From: Cordia subcordata | Lineage: Eukaryota; Streptophyta; Magnoliopsida; Boraginales; Cordiaceae | Assembly (NCBI GenBank): GCA_028554755.1 | Contig: JAPTOF010000025.1 | Coordinates: 2,734,501-2,798,500, forward strand | Length of the DNA: 64,000 nucleotides | Reading direction: 5' to 3' | Shown here: piece by piece, positions 1 through 10,500 of the stretch | How the letters are laid out: every line of letters begins with the position of its first letter | Position numbering within the stretch: the first letter of the stretch is position 1 | Position numbers and translations under genes: made by a program | Notes under the pieces: model-generated | Database searches by the model: none | Seen by the model: only the letters and a program-made list of their open reading frames with translations | Told to the model about the DNA's origin: nothing

Positions 1-31
1 TACATACATATATATATATATATATGTATGT
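1..31. repeat. (TA)n microsatellite at left edge of viral array
   Basis: Alternating TA/CA/TG dinucleotides run up to the first viral base at about 32. At the matching place in copy B (about 16870) the capsid sequence reads on uninterrupted, so this is a junction between host microsatellite and viral DNA. A similar TA tract closes the array at 18488-18560. Endogenous caulimovirids are reported to favour TA-dinucleotide repeats. Confidence 0.8.
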
Positions 32-32
32 A

Positions 33-790
33 AACTATTTAATTGAATCCCAAAGACAATCAATAATAAATTCAGTGAAAACAGAGAATAATAATATAAT
101 TCAAGATGCTGTTTATTCACTAACTATAAATATTTGTGAACATTTTACTTGTAGATTTACTACTAATGCTGAAAATATTAGGTCACTTTTATTAAATCTT
201 AAGTGTCCTACTTTAACCTCATTTAGGTGGTATAAAGATGTATTCCTTAGTAGGGTTATGGAATTACCAGAGGCTAATCAACATCATTGGAAGTCTAAAT
301 TTATAAATGGTCTTCCACATTTATTTGCTGAAAGAGTAAAGAAAACTCTTAGAGTAGGAGTTTCAGCCATAGATTATAATAATTTAACCTATGGAACCAT
401 AATTGGAAAATGTATGCAGGAAGGTTTAGCTTTATGTAATGAAATTAAGCTTAATCAACAAATCAAAAAATAGCATTTAACAGAAAAAAGTCAATTAGGA
501 CAATTCTGTGAACAATTTGGTATTGGAATAAACCAATCTTATAAAACATATAAACCAAAGAAGATTTATAAAAAACCTTCTCCACAAAGATTTTCTTCTC
601 CTATGTATCAGAAAAAAATAGCTGCTAGGAGACAAAAGAAATTAATTAGACAGCAGAATAAAAGAAAAGTTGGTGGTTATAAATCCAAAATTCCTAAAAA
701 AATAAAAAAGACTTGTAATTTGTTATAAATGTGGAAAAATTGGTCATATTTCACCTAATTGTACTCTTAAATATAAAATTAAATCTTTGA
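33..790 (+). pseudogene. Copy A: capsid C-terminal part and CCHC knuckle
   Basis: The frame encodes the C-terminal half of the pararetroviral coat protein. This is a region with the feel of retroviral gag (tryptophan- and leucine-rich helices), then a lysine/arginine-rich tail, then a zinc knuckle CX2CX4HX4C at 721-762. The capsid frame is open until a stop at 471-473. The basic tail continues in that frame, but homopolymer indels near 700-720 shift the knuckle into another frame. The 5' part is missing because the array begins here. Copy B has a stop at the same position as 471-473, so the two copies may descend from one already damaged genome. It is not expressible as a capsid. Confidence 0.75.
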
Positions 791-1404
791 AAATAGATCC
801 AGAGATAAAAGAACAACTTCTTAAATTAATGGTTAGTTCAGATTCAGAAGTGGATCAACACACTGATTCTGATCTCCCTGAATCCTCAAAATCAAAAGAG
901 GATATTAACTATCTTTCTTAAACTTCTGAAATTAGTTCATCAGAAGAAGATAATCAATCTAATAAAGGTTGTCAAATGTGTATAAATAAGATACAAAGTG
1001 AAGAAGATAATAATTATTACCAACTTCTTTCACAATTTAAAGACTTTCAATTAAATGTCTTAACAAATGATAATATCATTGAACTTTTAAGAATAGTTAA
1101 AGATTCTGAGATAAGAAATAAAATTTTAGAATCTTTAGGTAAACATAAGGAACCTAAAGAAATTCAGGATACTCAACAATTTGTACCTTATACTCTTAAA
1201 GAAGTTAAGAGAAGATTAGAAGAAAAACATAATCTTTCTTCAGTGGTTACATCTACAACTACTATTCAGGATCTTCAAATAGAAGTTAATAATCTGAAAG
1301 CTGAGATGAAAATATTAACTCAGGAAAACACCCAAATAAAAGCTCATTTAGGCAGACTAAGTGATAGGGTAGATAATTTAGATAAGGGAAAAACTATAGT
1401 CTAG
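791..1404 (+). pseudogene. Copy A: linker with coiled coil between knuckle and protease
   Basis: This is an acidic, serine-rich stretch followed by a clear heptad-repeat helix (about residues 100-140 of the 976-1404 frame, with hydrophobics every 3-4 residues and many K/E). Such a segment lies between the coat-protein knuckle and the protease in the polyprotein. It is interrupted by a stop near 919-921 and ends at a stop at 1402-1404. The frame then continues into the protease. The function is unknown; coiled coils in caulimovirid proteins mediate oligomerisation or virion association, which is inference here. Confidence 0.6.
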
Positions 1405-1455
1405 GAATCTTTAGGACAATCTAGTTCCCAAGAATTAGAACTATTTTTAGGAAAT

Positions 1456-1926
1456 ATGGAGTTAATAACTTCACAAAAATGGTTGGTAAAAATTACTATC
1501 TTAATAAAAGGAGAATTTAAAAAGGAATTAGTTGCACTAATAGATAGTGGTACAGACCTCAATTGTATTCAGGAGGGTTTAATTCCAACAAAATATTTTG
1601 AAAAAACTACACATTCATTATCTTCTGCTAGTGGTAATAAAATGGAGATTTTATATAAATTATCTCATGCATGTATATGTCATGATAGGCAGTGTATTCC
1701 TACTAGTTTTGTTTTAGTTAGGAATATGACTAATCAAGTTATTTTAGGAACCCCTTTCCTTCATAAAATCTTCCCTATAAAGGAAATAACTACTAGTGGT
1801 ATTATAGGTAGTTTTGAAGGAATGTATATAAAATTTGAATTTATTAAGGACCCAATTACTAGAGTTCTTAATAAAATTGCGGATTTAATAAAAGCAAAAG
1901 ATAATCAATTAAATTATCTTAAATAG
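1456..1926 (+). pseudogene. Copy A: retropepsin-like aspartic protease
   Basis: This encodes the polyprotein protease. The catalytic triplet Asp-Ser-Gly is at 1543-1551, preceded by a hydrophobic strand and followed by the usual flap region and an I-L-G-T motif near the C-terminus. Here the residue after DSG is Thr; the other copies in this window have Ala. The frame ends at a stop at 1924-1926, directly before the RT frame, which continues in phase. Start 1456 is an internal Met, not a true initiation site. Confidence 0.75.
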
Positions 1927-1956
1927 GAAATATCAACTTTAACAATAAAAGAAAAG

Positions 1957-3405
1957 TTGAATAATCCAAAATTGCAGGAAAAAATAAAATTGGTAATAGA
2001 TCAATTTTCTGCAGATATTTGTGCGGATCATCCAAATGCTTTTTGGGATAGAAAGAAACAGATTGTGTCTTTACCATATATAGATGGTTTTAATGAAAAA
2101 GATATTCCTACTAAATCCAGACCTTGTCAAATGAATAGTCAGGAATTAGAATATTGTAAGGAAGAAATTACTAGTCTTCTTAATAAGGGATTAATAAGGA
2201 AATCTCATTCACCTTGGAGTTGTACAAGATTTTATGTAAATAAAAAATCTGAAATTGAAAGAGGTACTCCTAGGTTAGTCACAAATTATAAACCTCTTAA
2301 TAAAGTTCTCAAAAGGATTAGGTACCCTATTCCTAATAAGAAGGATTTAATTGATAGGGTTCAAGATTCTTGTGTATTTTCTAAATTTGACATGAAATCA
2401 GGATACTATCAAATACAGGTAGTTGAAAAAGATAGGTATAAGACTGCATTTGTTGTACCTATATGGCATTTTGAATGGAACATTATGCCATTTGGATTAA
2501 AAAATGCACCTTCTGAATTTCAGAACATCATGAATGATATATTCATGCCTTATAGTAATTTTATGGTTGTTTATATTGATGATGTCTTAGTATTTTCAAA
2601 AGACATTGATACCCATTTTAAACATTTAAATATTTTTAAAAATTTGGTAATTAAAAATGGGTTAGTTGTTTCAAAACCTAAGATGCAGGTTTTCCAATCT
2701 AAAATTAGATTTTTAGGTTATTTTATAGAAGATGGGAAAATAATTCCAATCGATAGAAGTATTGAATTTGCATCTAAATTTTCAGATGAAATAACTGATA
2801 AAACACAGCTTCAAAGATTTTTAGGTAGTTTAAATTATATTCAGCCTTACTACAAAAATTTAGCTATTGATACTGCCATTTTATATGATAGACTTAGGAA
2901 ATCCCCTTCCCCTTGGTCAGAAGTCCATATTGAGGCAGTGAGAGTGATCAAATCAAAGGTCAAACAATTGCCTTGTTTAATGATAGCAAATCCCATATGG
3001 TATAAAATTGTGAAGACAGATGCTTTGGATATAGGGTTTGGAGGAGTACTGAAACAAGTGCATCCTATATCAAAACAAGAATATCTTGTTCATTATCATT
3101 CTGGCAAATGGAATCCTAGTCAGAAGAATTATGCAACAATTGACAAGGAAATTCTTGCGATCGTCAAATTTGCTTTAAAATTTCAAGACGATCTTCTTAA
3201 TCAAAAGTTTTTAATAAAAACTGATTGTATCTCTGCAAAATATATGTTTCAAAAAGATTTCAAACATGATGTGTCAAAACAAATGTTTGCAAGGTGGCAA
3301 GCTAATTTAGCCCCTTTTAATTTTGAAATCAAACATATACAGGGAAAGAATAATACTTTGCCTGATTTTTTGACTCGTGAATATTTGCAGGATGCAACCC
3401 CCTGA
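1957..3405 (+). CDS. Copy A: reverse transcriptase-RNase H (open, 482 codons)
   Basis: This is the longest intact viral frame in the window. It encodes reverse transcriptase (fingers/palm with Tyr-Ile-Asp-Asp at 2572-2583) and RNase H (acidic first catalytic motif about 3016-3030, C-terminal end near 3390). In the virus it converts pregenomic RNA into open-circular DNA. There is no ATG at the beginning, since it is the tail of the polyprotein cut off by the stop at 1924-1926. It ends at 3403-3405 and overlaps the ATG of ORF2 by 14 nt. The active-site motif is preserved here, whereas copy B has lost it. Expression from this locus is unlikely because upstream domains are broken. Confidence 0.85.
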   Translation: MNNPKLQEKIKLVIDQFSADICADHPNAFWDRKKQIVSLPYIDGFNEKDIPTKSRPCQMNSQELEYCKEEITSLLNKGLIRKSHSPWSCTRFYVNKKSEIERGTPRLVTNYKPLNKVLKRIRYPIPNKKDLIDRVQDSCVFSKFDMKSGYYQIQVVEKDRYKTAFVVPIWHFEWNIMPFGLKNAPSEFQNIMNDIFMPYSNFMVVYIDDVLVFSKDIDTHFKHLNIFKNLVIKNGLVVSKPKMQVFQSKIRFLGYFIEDGKIIPIDRSIEFASKFSDEITDKTQLQRFLGSLNYIQPYYKNLAIDTAILYDRLRKSPSPWSEVHIEAVRVIKSKVKQLPCLMIANPIWYKIVKTDALDIGFGGVLKQVHPISKQEYLVHYHSGKWNPSQKNYATIDKEILAIVKFALKFQDDLLNQKFLIKTDCISAKYMFQKDFKHDVSKQMFARWQANLAPFNFEIKHIQGKNNTLPDFLTREYLQDATP

Positions 3406-4930
3406 GAGGGGAGGAGGCCGTGGCAAATATGGTCATGGTAGTGGAAGTCAAGGCCGTGGCAAATATGGTCATGGTTGTCGTGGTAGGAGTAATAAAGCTC
3501 CAGATTATTCTTATGCAAATAGAGCATTAGAATTAGCTGTTGAAGAAGCAGAAGTTCGGAGAAATAGACTCAGAGCTCAGAAGTTTGATATAAAACTTCC
3601 CCATCACAGTTCACCAATATATGAGGAAATAATCATGTTTCTGGAAGAACTGGAAAAGAAAACAGGAGAAAGAAACATCAGTTCTTTCGCTTTAGCTCTA
3701 AATACTACAGAGCAGGATGATTCTGTGCAATATACACAGAACTCACAACAAGAAATAATCATGCACCTTTCACAAAAGGATCTGGTATATAAACAAGATC
3801 CATGGATACTCATGCAAAAATATCTTGATGAGTTCTCTTTTCCAGCTCAGTCATATAAGACTAGGCATCATTATAAGAAAATTCTCATGGAAACCATGTT
3901 TGTAGATTTTGAACACTTTAAGAAAAATGGTAAGGCAGACGTGATGGCTAGAGACATTGCTTATAGCAAAATGTCTTTCAAAGCAATCATCAATCCAGAT
4001 GAGTGGGGACTTTCAACACATAAATTAAAGTCCTATGTGGTATCAACACAACAACGTCCCATACAATATTCATATTGGGATTATGTTGAAGCTTTCTCGA
4101 AGGTATTTTATTTTGAGAATGACCAGCATAAACATTCTTGGTTTGTGAAAATTGCTGGTACTGTTCTTAATAAAGATATTTCATCTTGGTTCATAATATG
4201 GTGGAATTTCTTTGGTCCAAGTCCTACTATCCTCCCAGAACCATTCAAAGGACTATATGCAGAATGGTTCGAGTGTTCGCCGAGGGTCCAGAATATTGAA
4301 GACCAGTAACAATATGTTGAAGGAACGGCGTCCATGTATTTCTTTCTGGAATTTTCGATCCCCTGGATAGTTAGGTGGATTCCAGAAGTCGGACATGCCA
4401 ATCAGCATATTCCGTGTTTGAAAAGGGTATTCCTTTCCAAATTCTGGCACAAAATGATCCAGACAGATCTAGCCACCCAGAAGTTGCATTCCCAGGATCT
4501 GATTAGCGAGATTGAAGCTAAGCTCCAACAATACAAAAAGGAGATTCAGGGGAAGAAGAAGAAGATACTTCAGGATGCTCCAAAATCATCTTTTGAACAG
4601 TTCGCAATCAAACTGCAGCAAAAGAATCCAACCATATCATCTCAGGAGATTATGATGGCTTATATGGATCAAATAAAGGAGGAAATGGTCCAATTTACTC
4701 AGAAAGGTGAATCTTCATCTTCGCCATTAGAAATGTCAATGGAGACATCGCAACAACCACAGGGAATCAGATATTTTTGCATTGCAGGACAGTCCCAGGA
4801 TCCAAAGGAAGAAGAAAACTATTCCTTGGAAGACATGTTCGAATCAACTAAGGACGCGTTGAGGGGACCACTTCGTATAAGGAAGACGCAGGAGGAATCT
4901 TCCAGTTCACCCAAACAGGATAAAGTTTAG
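3392..4930 (+). pseudogene. Copy A: ORF2, florendovirus-type protein of unknown function
   Basis: ORF2 begins at ATG 3392, inside the last codons of the polyprotein and one frame away. The N-terminus is Gly/Arg-rich, with a tandem GRGKYGHG-type unit, then an alpha-helical charged region, a Trp/Pro-rich block around residues 270-310, and a Lys/Glu-rich predicted coiled coil near residues 370-400. An in-frame stop at 4307-4309 breaks an otherwise continuous 512-codon frame. Copy B has exactly the same length and a different stop, so both were full-length before decay. The product has no recognised enzymatic motif. The RG-rich start suggests nucleic-acid binding, which is inference. Confidence 0.7.
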
Positions 4931-5114
4931 GGTTAGGGTAGGTGTCTGTCAGATTTGTCGTATAGGACAAATTAGTGTCTATTTTCTACTGTAGATAAAC
5001 AGTAGGTTTTTACTTTTTACTGTTTGTAATTATTGTGTTTCCCGGATTTTAAATCTGTGAAGTCCGTGGAAAGTCGGATTTAATTTTTGTTTCACATCCG
5101 AGCACTTAAGTGTC

Positions 5115-5122
5115 TATAAAAG
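5115..5122 (+). promoter_or_regulatory. Viral TATA box, copy A
   Basis: TATAAAAG follows a conserved AC-rich stretch ending in CACTTAAGTG. The identical arrangement recurs in copy B at 14095-14102. Confidence 0.75.
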
Positions 5123-5199
5123 CCAAGACTCGGATCAGAGAGAAAAAAGGAGAGTAGTTTTTTTCCTTTTTATTGTAATTCTGTAATTTTGTTTAAATT

Positions 5200-5205
5200 A
5201 ATAAA
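5200..5205 (+). terminator. Viral poly(A) signal, copy A
   Basis: AATAAA lies in a T-rich context about 80 nt after the TATA box. It is conserved at 7279-7284 and 14180-14185 in the other two forward copies. Confidence 0.7.
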
Positions 5206-5662
5206 GCCCAAGAGTTCTTCTTAAAGATATTCTCTTTTTATTTTTCTGTTATTTATTTTATTTCTTTTGTGCTTGATCAGCCTAATGGTAGGCTGAATCT
5301 GTGATGGATTAATGTAATACCACCATACCATAAGAGCATGTCTTAAGCCAATCTCAGACCTAGAGGATAACCCTCAAATACTCCGCTGTCATCGTTAAGG
5401 TCTTGAGAGTAGGTTATGTCTCAAATGAATTTATGAGATAGGGTTCTTAATATATAGTAAGGTGTCTTTGGAGTATCGCCCTGTTGCCGTGTTGATGTTT
5501 GAAGGCGTTTTGGGCATGTTTCTCTTGTTGGGGATCTGACTATATATTATAGGTAAAATCCCAGACTCTTTTGTTTATTCATCTTGACATATAGCCTAAG
5601 CTTAAGGACTTATCAATGTCTGCGGACTGCTGTTATTTGCGGTCTTATCACCTGGGCCTAGT

Positions 5663-5680
5663 TGGTATTAGAGCCATGGA
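5663..5680 (+). other. tRNA-Met-type primer binding site, copy A
   Basis: TGGTATTAGAGCCATGGA matches the plant initiator tRNA-Met 3' complement used by caulimovirids, with one change in the core (consensus TGGTATCAGAGC). Copy B (14643-14660) and the middle copy (7680-7697) carry G at the same place. Confidence 0.75.
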
Positions 5681-5754
5681 TTCATCTCTTTAAGTCGTCT
5701 TTTATGGTAAGTGTTATCACTTTAATCCATCCTTTGCATGTTCATAATTTGATC

Positions 5755-6331
5755 ATGTCTTCAATTTTGTCAATATTTGCAAAAAATCAAAATACTGTCA
5801 AAAATAGTAAAAAGGAAGAGTATGATATTCCTAAAAATTTGGATTTGTTAAATAAATGGACAATACCTAAAATTGAACCTAGGATGATATATTCCTTTGG
5901 TACTTTTGATAAAATAGGTTTTAGACAAATTGTTAAAACCTGTGAAGAATCTGTTCCTGTTCATAATGAGGAATTGACTATTAAATTACTTAGTTAAGAT
6001 GACATTGATGCATATACATCAGAATATAAGTTCTTGCATATTGGACTTGTTCAGGTTGCATTTAAACCTCTTACTTTACCTGGTTTGCCTGATCATTTTT
6101 GGCTATTTTACGTGATGCTCGTAATATGAACTGGCGTCAATCTCTCATGGGTATTATGGAATCTAGTTTAGCCCATGGACCAATTTATTTTAATGCTTAT
6201 CCAAATTTACAATTATCCTTGTCGGATGTTAATATTTTAGATGCGTTAACTTTATATGCCAAAACGCATGGTTATAATTATTTGCCAGGTACAGAAGTTA
6301 TTTGTATCTGTTATAGGGTTTATTTTAAGCC

Positions 6332-6332
<1 letters not shown>
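5755..6332 (+). pseudogene. Copy A: movement protein (ORF1 N-terminal part)
   Basis: This is the start of the polyprotein: a 30K-superfamily-like movement protein that would open plasmodesmata for cell-to-cell spread. ATG 5755 is chosen because it follows the primer site and leader and opens the frame conserved in all forward copies. A stop at 5995-5997 and a one-base deletion near 6095 break it. The second half reads on in another frame until the (TTA)n tract at 6333 replaces the rest of the domain and the start of the capsid. Confidence 0.65.
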
Positions 6333-6363
<31 letters not shown>

Positions 6364-6419
6364 CATCTTTATTATTATCACTGTTATTATTATTATTATT
6401 ATTATCTTTATTATTATTA

Positions 6420-6459
<40 letters not shown>

Positions 6460-6510
6460 CTTTATTATTATTATTATTATTATTATCTTTATTATTATTA
6501 TTATTATTAG
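6333..6510 (+). repeat. (TTA)n microsatellite inside viral coding sequence
   Basis: About 178 bp of TTA triplets with occasional TCT/TCA/CTG interruptions replace roughly 1.2 kb of viral sequence (compare copy B 15315-16540). The viral bases on both sides end in TTA-like sequence, so slippage at a short seed is plausible. TTA has no stop in any forward frame, so the flanking frame reads straight through it as polyleucine. Confidence 0.9.
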
Positions 6511-6732
6511 TTGATAATATTAATCAACAACAAATTGTTAATGAAACACTTAATACAATGAGGGCAAATAAAAAATTTCAACAAAAGCCGGTCCAACAAA
6601 AATCTTATTATCCTAGACCGACCCCTCAAGATGTTTTATTTGAAGAAGCCACATATGAACAAACCTATTATAATGGGAAAACTATATATGAATGGAATAT
6701 TGATGGCTCTTCTGATCAACAAATATATAATT
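6511..6732 (+). pseudogene. Copy A: capsid fragment after the TTA tract
   Basis: About 74 codons of the capsid domain (corresponding to copy B 16537-16757) continue in frame with the polyleucine tract. They stop at the junction with an inverted segment at about 6730, where both sides share a short TATAAT-like homology. Confidence 0.65.
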
Positions 6733-7218
6733 CCTTGAGCAATATTATTCTCATTAATTTTTATTGCTTGCACTCTACTTCCTAGAGTTTCATTGTCTAC
6801 AGATTTAGATGATGAACTACCTACTGTATTGGGTAACTCAATTCTATAATCTATAGGGGAAATATAGGAATGGGTAGAACTAGCCCTAGAATATCTAGAT
6901 ATTCCTAGTCCTAAAGCACTACCAGTACTTTTCCTATGAAATAGAATTTGAACGTCACCAGTGGATGTTTGGATTGTATCCACCAAATCTTCATTTATTA
7001 AAGGTTGTGCTGGATTATTTTTTTAGCTAACCAAGTTTCTGGAAAATTTATTTCATCCCATTTAATAGATCTACATGTTGTTATTTTAGATCTGTTAAAG
7101 TTAGTTTCAAATAATATAGTTTCTTGTTGATTAGTATTCATCAACTTACACTTTGGATTCAAAGTATATAAAGGCTTAAAATAAACCCAATAACAGATAC
7201 AAATAATTTCTGTACCTG
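6733..7218 (-). pseudogene. Inverted movement-protein/capsid linker fragment
   Basis: The minus strand carries the part of ORF1 that lies between the movement protein and the capsid (equivalent to about 15280-15765 of copy B). It is a Ser/Thr-rich, low-complexity protein region. At its right end, in an A-rich stretch (7216-7224), it joins forward intergenic sequence. Confidence 0.7.
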
Positions 7219-7771
7219 GAAAAAAAAAGAGAGTAGTTTTTTTCCTTTTTATTGTAATTTTGTAATTTTGTTTAAATTAATAAAGCCCAAGAGTTCTTCT
7301 TAAAGGTATTCTCTTTTTATTTTTCTGTTATTTATTTTATTTCATTTGTGCTTGATCAGCCTAATGGCAGGCCGAATCTGTGATGGATTAATGTAATACT
7401 ACCATACCATAAGAGCATGTCTTAGGCCAATCTCAGACCTAGAGGATAACCCTCAAATACTCCGGTGTCATCGTTAAGGTCTCTTTGGAGTGTCGCCCGA
7501 TTACCGTGTTGATGTTTGAAGGCGTTTTGGGCATGTTTCTCCTGTTGGGGATCTGACTGTATATTATAGGTAAAATCCCAGACTCTTTTGTTTATTCATC
7601 TTGACATATAGCCTAAGCTTAAGGACTTATCAATGTCCGCGGACTGCTGTTATTTTCAGTCTTATCACCTGGGCCTAGTTGGTATGAGAGTCATTGATTC
7701 ATCTCTTTAAGTCATCTTTTATGGTAAGTGTTATTACTTTAATCCATCCTTTGCATGTTCATAATTTGATC
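7219..7771 (+). promoter_or_regulatory. Middle copy: viral poly(A) region, leader and primer site
   Basis: This forward intergenic sequence starts just after the TATA position, so it has no promoter. It carries AATAAA at 7279-7284, the leader, a degenerate primer site at 7680-7697 and the donor-like GTAAGTG at 7724. About 60 nt of leader present in copies A and B are missing near 7480, between short AAGGTCT-like repeats. Confidence 0.7.
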
Positions 7772-8935
7772 ATGTCTTCAATTTTGTCAATATTTGCAAA
7801 AAATCAAAATACTGTCAAAAATAGTAAAAATAAGAATATGAAAATTTGGATTTGTTAAATAAATGGACAATACCTAAAATTGAACCTAGGATGATATATT
7901 CCTTTGGTACTTTTGATAAAACAGGTTTTAGACAAATTGTTAAAACCTGTGAAGAATCTGTTCCTGTTCATAATGAGGAATTGACTATTAAATTACTTAG
8001 TCAAAATGACATTGATGCATATACATCAGAATATAAGTTCTTGCATATTGGACTTGTTCAGGTTGCGTTTAAACCTCATACTTTATTTGGTTTGCCCGAA
8101 TCATTTTTGGCTGTTTTACGTGATGCTCGTAATATGAACTGGCGTCAATCTCTCATGGGTATTATGGAATCTAGTTTAGCCCATGGACCAATTTAGTTTA
8201 ATGCTTATCCGAATTTACAATTATCTTTGTCAGATGTTAATATTTTAGATGCGATAACTTTATATGTCAAAACGCATGGTTATAATTATTTGCCAGGTAC
8301 AGAAGTTATTTGTATCTGCTATAGGGTTTATTTTAAGCCTTTATATATTTGAATCCAAAGTGTAAGTTGATGAATACTAATCAACAAGAAACTATATTAT
8401 TTGAAACTAACTTTAACAGATCTAAAATAACAACACATAGATATATTAAATGGGATGAAATAAATTTTCCAAAAACTTGGTTAGCTGAAAAAATAATCCC
8501 AGCACTACCTTTAATAAATGAAGATTTGGTGGATACAATCCAAACATCCACTGGTGACGTTCAAATTCAATTTCAAAGGAAAAGTATTGGTAGTGCTTTA
8601 GGACTAGGAATATCTAGATATTCTAGGCCTAGTTCTACCCATTCCTATATTTTCCCTATAGATTATAGAGTTGAGTTACCCAATACAGTAGGTAGTTCAT
8701 CATCTAAATCTGTAGACAATGAAACTCTAGGAAGTAGAGTGCAAGGAATAAAAATTAATGAGAATAATATTGCTCAAGGAATTTATAATAATCCTGAACC
8801 TGAGTTTAGACCAGAAATAACTGAGTCAGAACTTAATTTTCCTGTTTAATGATGAATAATAAAATCAAAATTGATTTCAGTCCAGGAAGCCCAGCTAGAA
8901 AACAAATACAGGCTGAGTTCCAAAAACCCATATTA
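7772..8935 (+). pseudogene. Middle copy: movement protein and linker
   Basis: The ORF1 start (ATG 7772) through movement protein, Ser-rich linker and the first codons of the capsid domain. A small deletion near 7830 shifts the frame, a stop follows at about 8194-8196, and another stop comes at the end of the 8349-8849 frame. The segment ends at 8935, where it abuts an inverted copy of nearly the same region, which gives a large foldback. Confidence 0.65.
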
Positions 8936-9706
8936 TAAATTCCTTGAGCAATATTATTCTCATTAATTTTTATTGCTTGCACTCTACTTCCTAGAGTTTC
9001 ATTGTCTACAGATTTAGATGATGAACTATCTACTGTATTGGGTAACTCAACTCTATAATCTATAGGGGAAATATAGCAATGGGTAGAACTAGTCCTAGAA
9101 TATCTAGATATTCCTAGTCCTAAAGCACTACCAGTACTTTTCCTATGAAATTGAATTTGAACGTCTCCAGTGGATGTTTGGATTGTATCCACCAAATCTT
9201 CATTTATTAAAGGTTGTGCTGGGATTATTTTTTCAGCTAACCAAGTTTCTGAAAAATTTATTTCATCCCATTTAATAGATCTATGTGTTGTTATTTTAGA
9301 TCTGTTAAAGTTAGTTTCAAATAATATAGTTTCTTGTTGATTAGTATTCATCAACTTACACTTTGGATTCAAATATATAAAGGCTTAAAATAAACCCTAT
9401 AACAGATACAAATAACTTCTATACCTGGCAAATAATTATAACCATGCGTTTTGACATATAAAGTTAACGCATCTAAAATATTAACATCTGACAAGGATAA
9501 TTGTAAATTCGGATAAGCATTAAAATAAATTGGTCCATGGGCTAAACTAGATTCCATAATACTCATGAGAGATTAACGCCAGTTCATATTACGAGCATCA
9601 CGTAAAACAGCCAAAAATGATTCGGGCAAACCAAATAAAGTATGAGGTTTAAACGCAACCTGAACAAGTCCAATATGCAAGAACTTATATTCTGATGTAT
9701 ATGCAT
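8936..9706 (-). pseudogene. Inverted movement protein and linker
   Basis: The minus strand encodes the C-terminal two thirds of the movement protein and the following linker, equivalent to about 14986-15763 of copy B. It faces the forward copy 7772-8935 head to head, so the two could pair over several hundred bases. The junction with the next inverted piece at 9706/9707 jumps from the movement-protein region to the protease region. Confidence 0.7.
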
Positions 9707-10490
9707 CAAAGTCCCTTTATAGGGAAGATTTTATGAAGGATAGGGGTTCCTAAAATAACTTGATTAGTCATATTCCTAACTAAAACAAAACTAATAGGAA
9801 TACACTGCCTATCATGACATATATAAGCACGAGATAATTTATATAAAATCTCCATTTTACTACCACTAGCAGAAGATAATGAATGTGTAGTTTTTTCAAA
9901 ATATTTTGTTGGAATTAAACCCTCCTGAATACAATTGAGGTCTGCACCACTATCTATTAGTGCGACTAATTCCTTTTTAAATTCTCCTTTTATTAAGATA
10001 GTAATTTTTACCAACCATTTTTGTGAAGTTATTAACTCCATATTTCCTAAAAATGGTTCTAATTCTTGGGAACTAGATTATCCTAAAGATTCCTGGACTA
10101 TAGTTTTTCCCTTATCTAAATTATCTACCCTATCAGTTAGTCTACCTAAATGAGCTTTTATTTGGGTGTTTTCCTGAGTTAATATTTTCATCTCAGCTTT
10201 CAGATTATTAACTTCTATTTGAAGATTTTTGAATATTAGTTGTAGATGTAACCACTGAAGAAAGATTATGTTTTTCTTCTAATCTTCTCTTAACTTCTTT
10301 AAGAGTATAAGGTACAAATTGTTGAGTGTCCTGAATTTCTTCAGGTTCCTTATGTTTACCTAAAGATTCTAAAATTTTATTTCTTATCTCAGAATCTTTA
10401 ACTATTCTTAAAAGTTCAATGATATTATCATTTGTTAAGACATTTAATTGAAAGTCTTTAAATTGTGAAAGAAGTTGGTAATAATTATTG
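9707..10490 (-). pseudogene. Inverted protease and coiled-coil fragment
   Basis: The minus strand encodes the aspartic protease N-terminal part with intact Asp-Ser-Gly (frame 10041-9706) and, upstream of it, the coiled-coil linker. At 10490/10491 it meets the forward protease of copy B, which makes an inverted repeat of about 370 bp with a 400-bp spacer. Confidence 0.7.
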
Positions 10491-10500
10491 ACAATCTAGT

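Larger units (their letters stand above)
4931..5754 (+). promoter_or_regulatory. Copy A: viral intergenic region, promoter and leader
   Basis: This noncoding region between ORF2 and ORF1 contains a TATA box (TATAAAAG, 5115-5122), a poly(A) signal (AATAAA, 5200-5205) about 85 nt downstream, a leader with short uORFs, and a primer site at 5663-5680. A poly(A) signal just after the promoter is typical of pararetroviruses, which transcribe past it once to give terminally redundant pregenomic RNA. ORF1 probably starts at ATG 5755. A GTAAGTG donor-like sequence lies at 5707. Confidence 0.75.

Noticed and set aside
4926..4942. TTAGGGTTAGGG telomere-like word after viral ORF2
   Set aside because: Copy B has only one TTAGGG here; a local duplication of viral sequence, not a telomeric insertion.
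6256..6510. Open frame rich in tyrosine over the TTA tract
   Set aside because: It is a frame shift of the (TTA)n microsatellite; repeat sequence without stops, not a gene.
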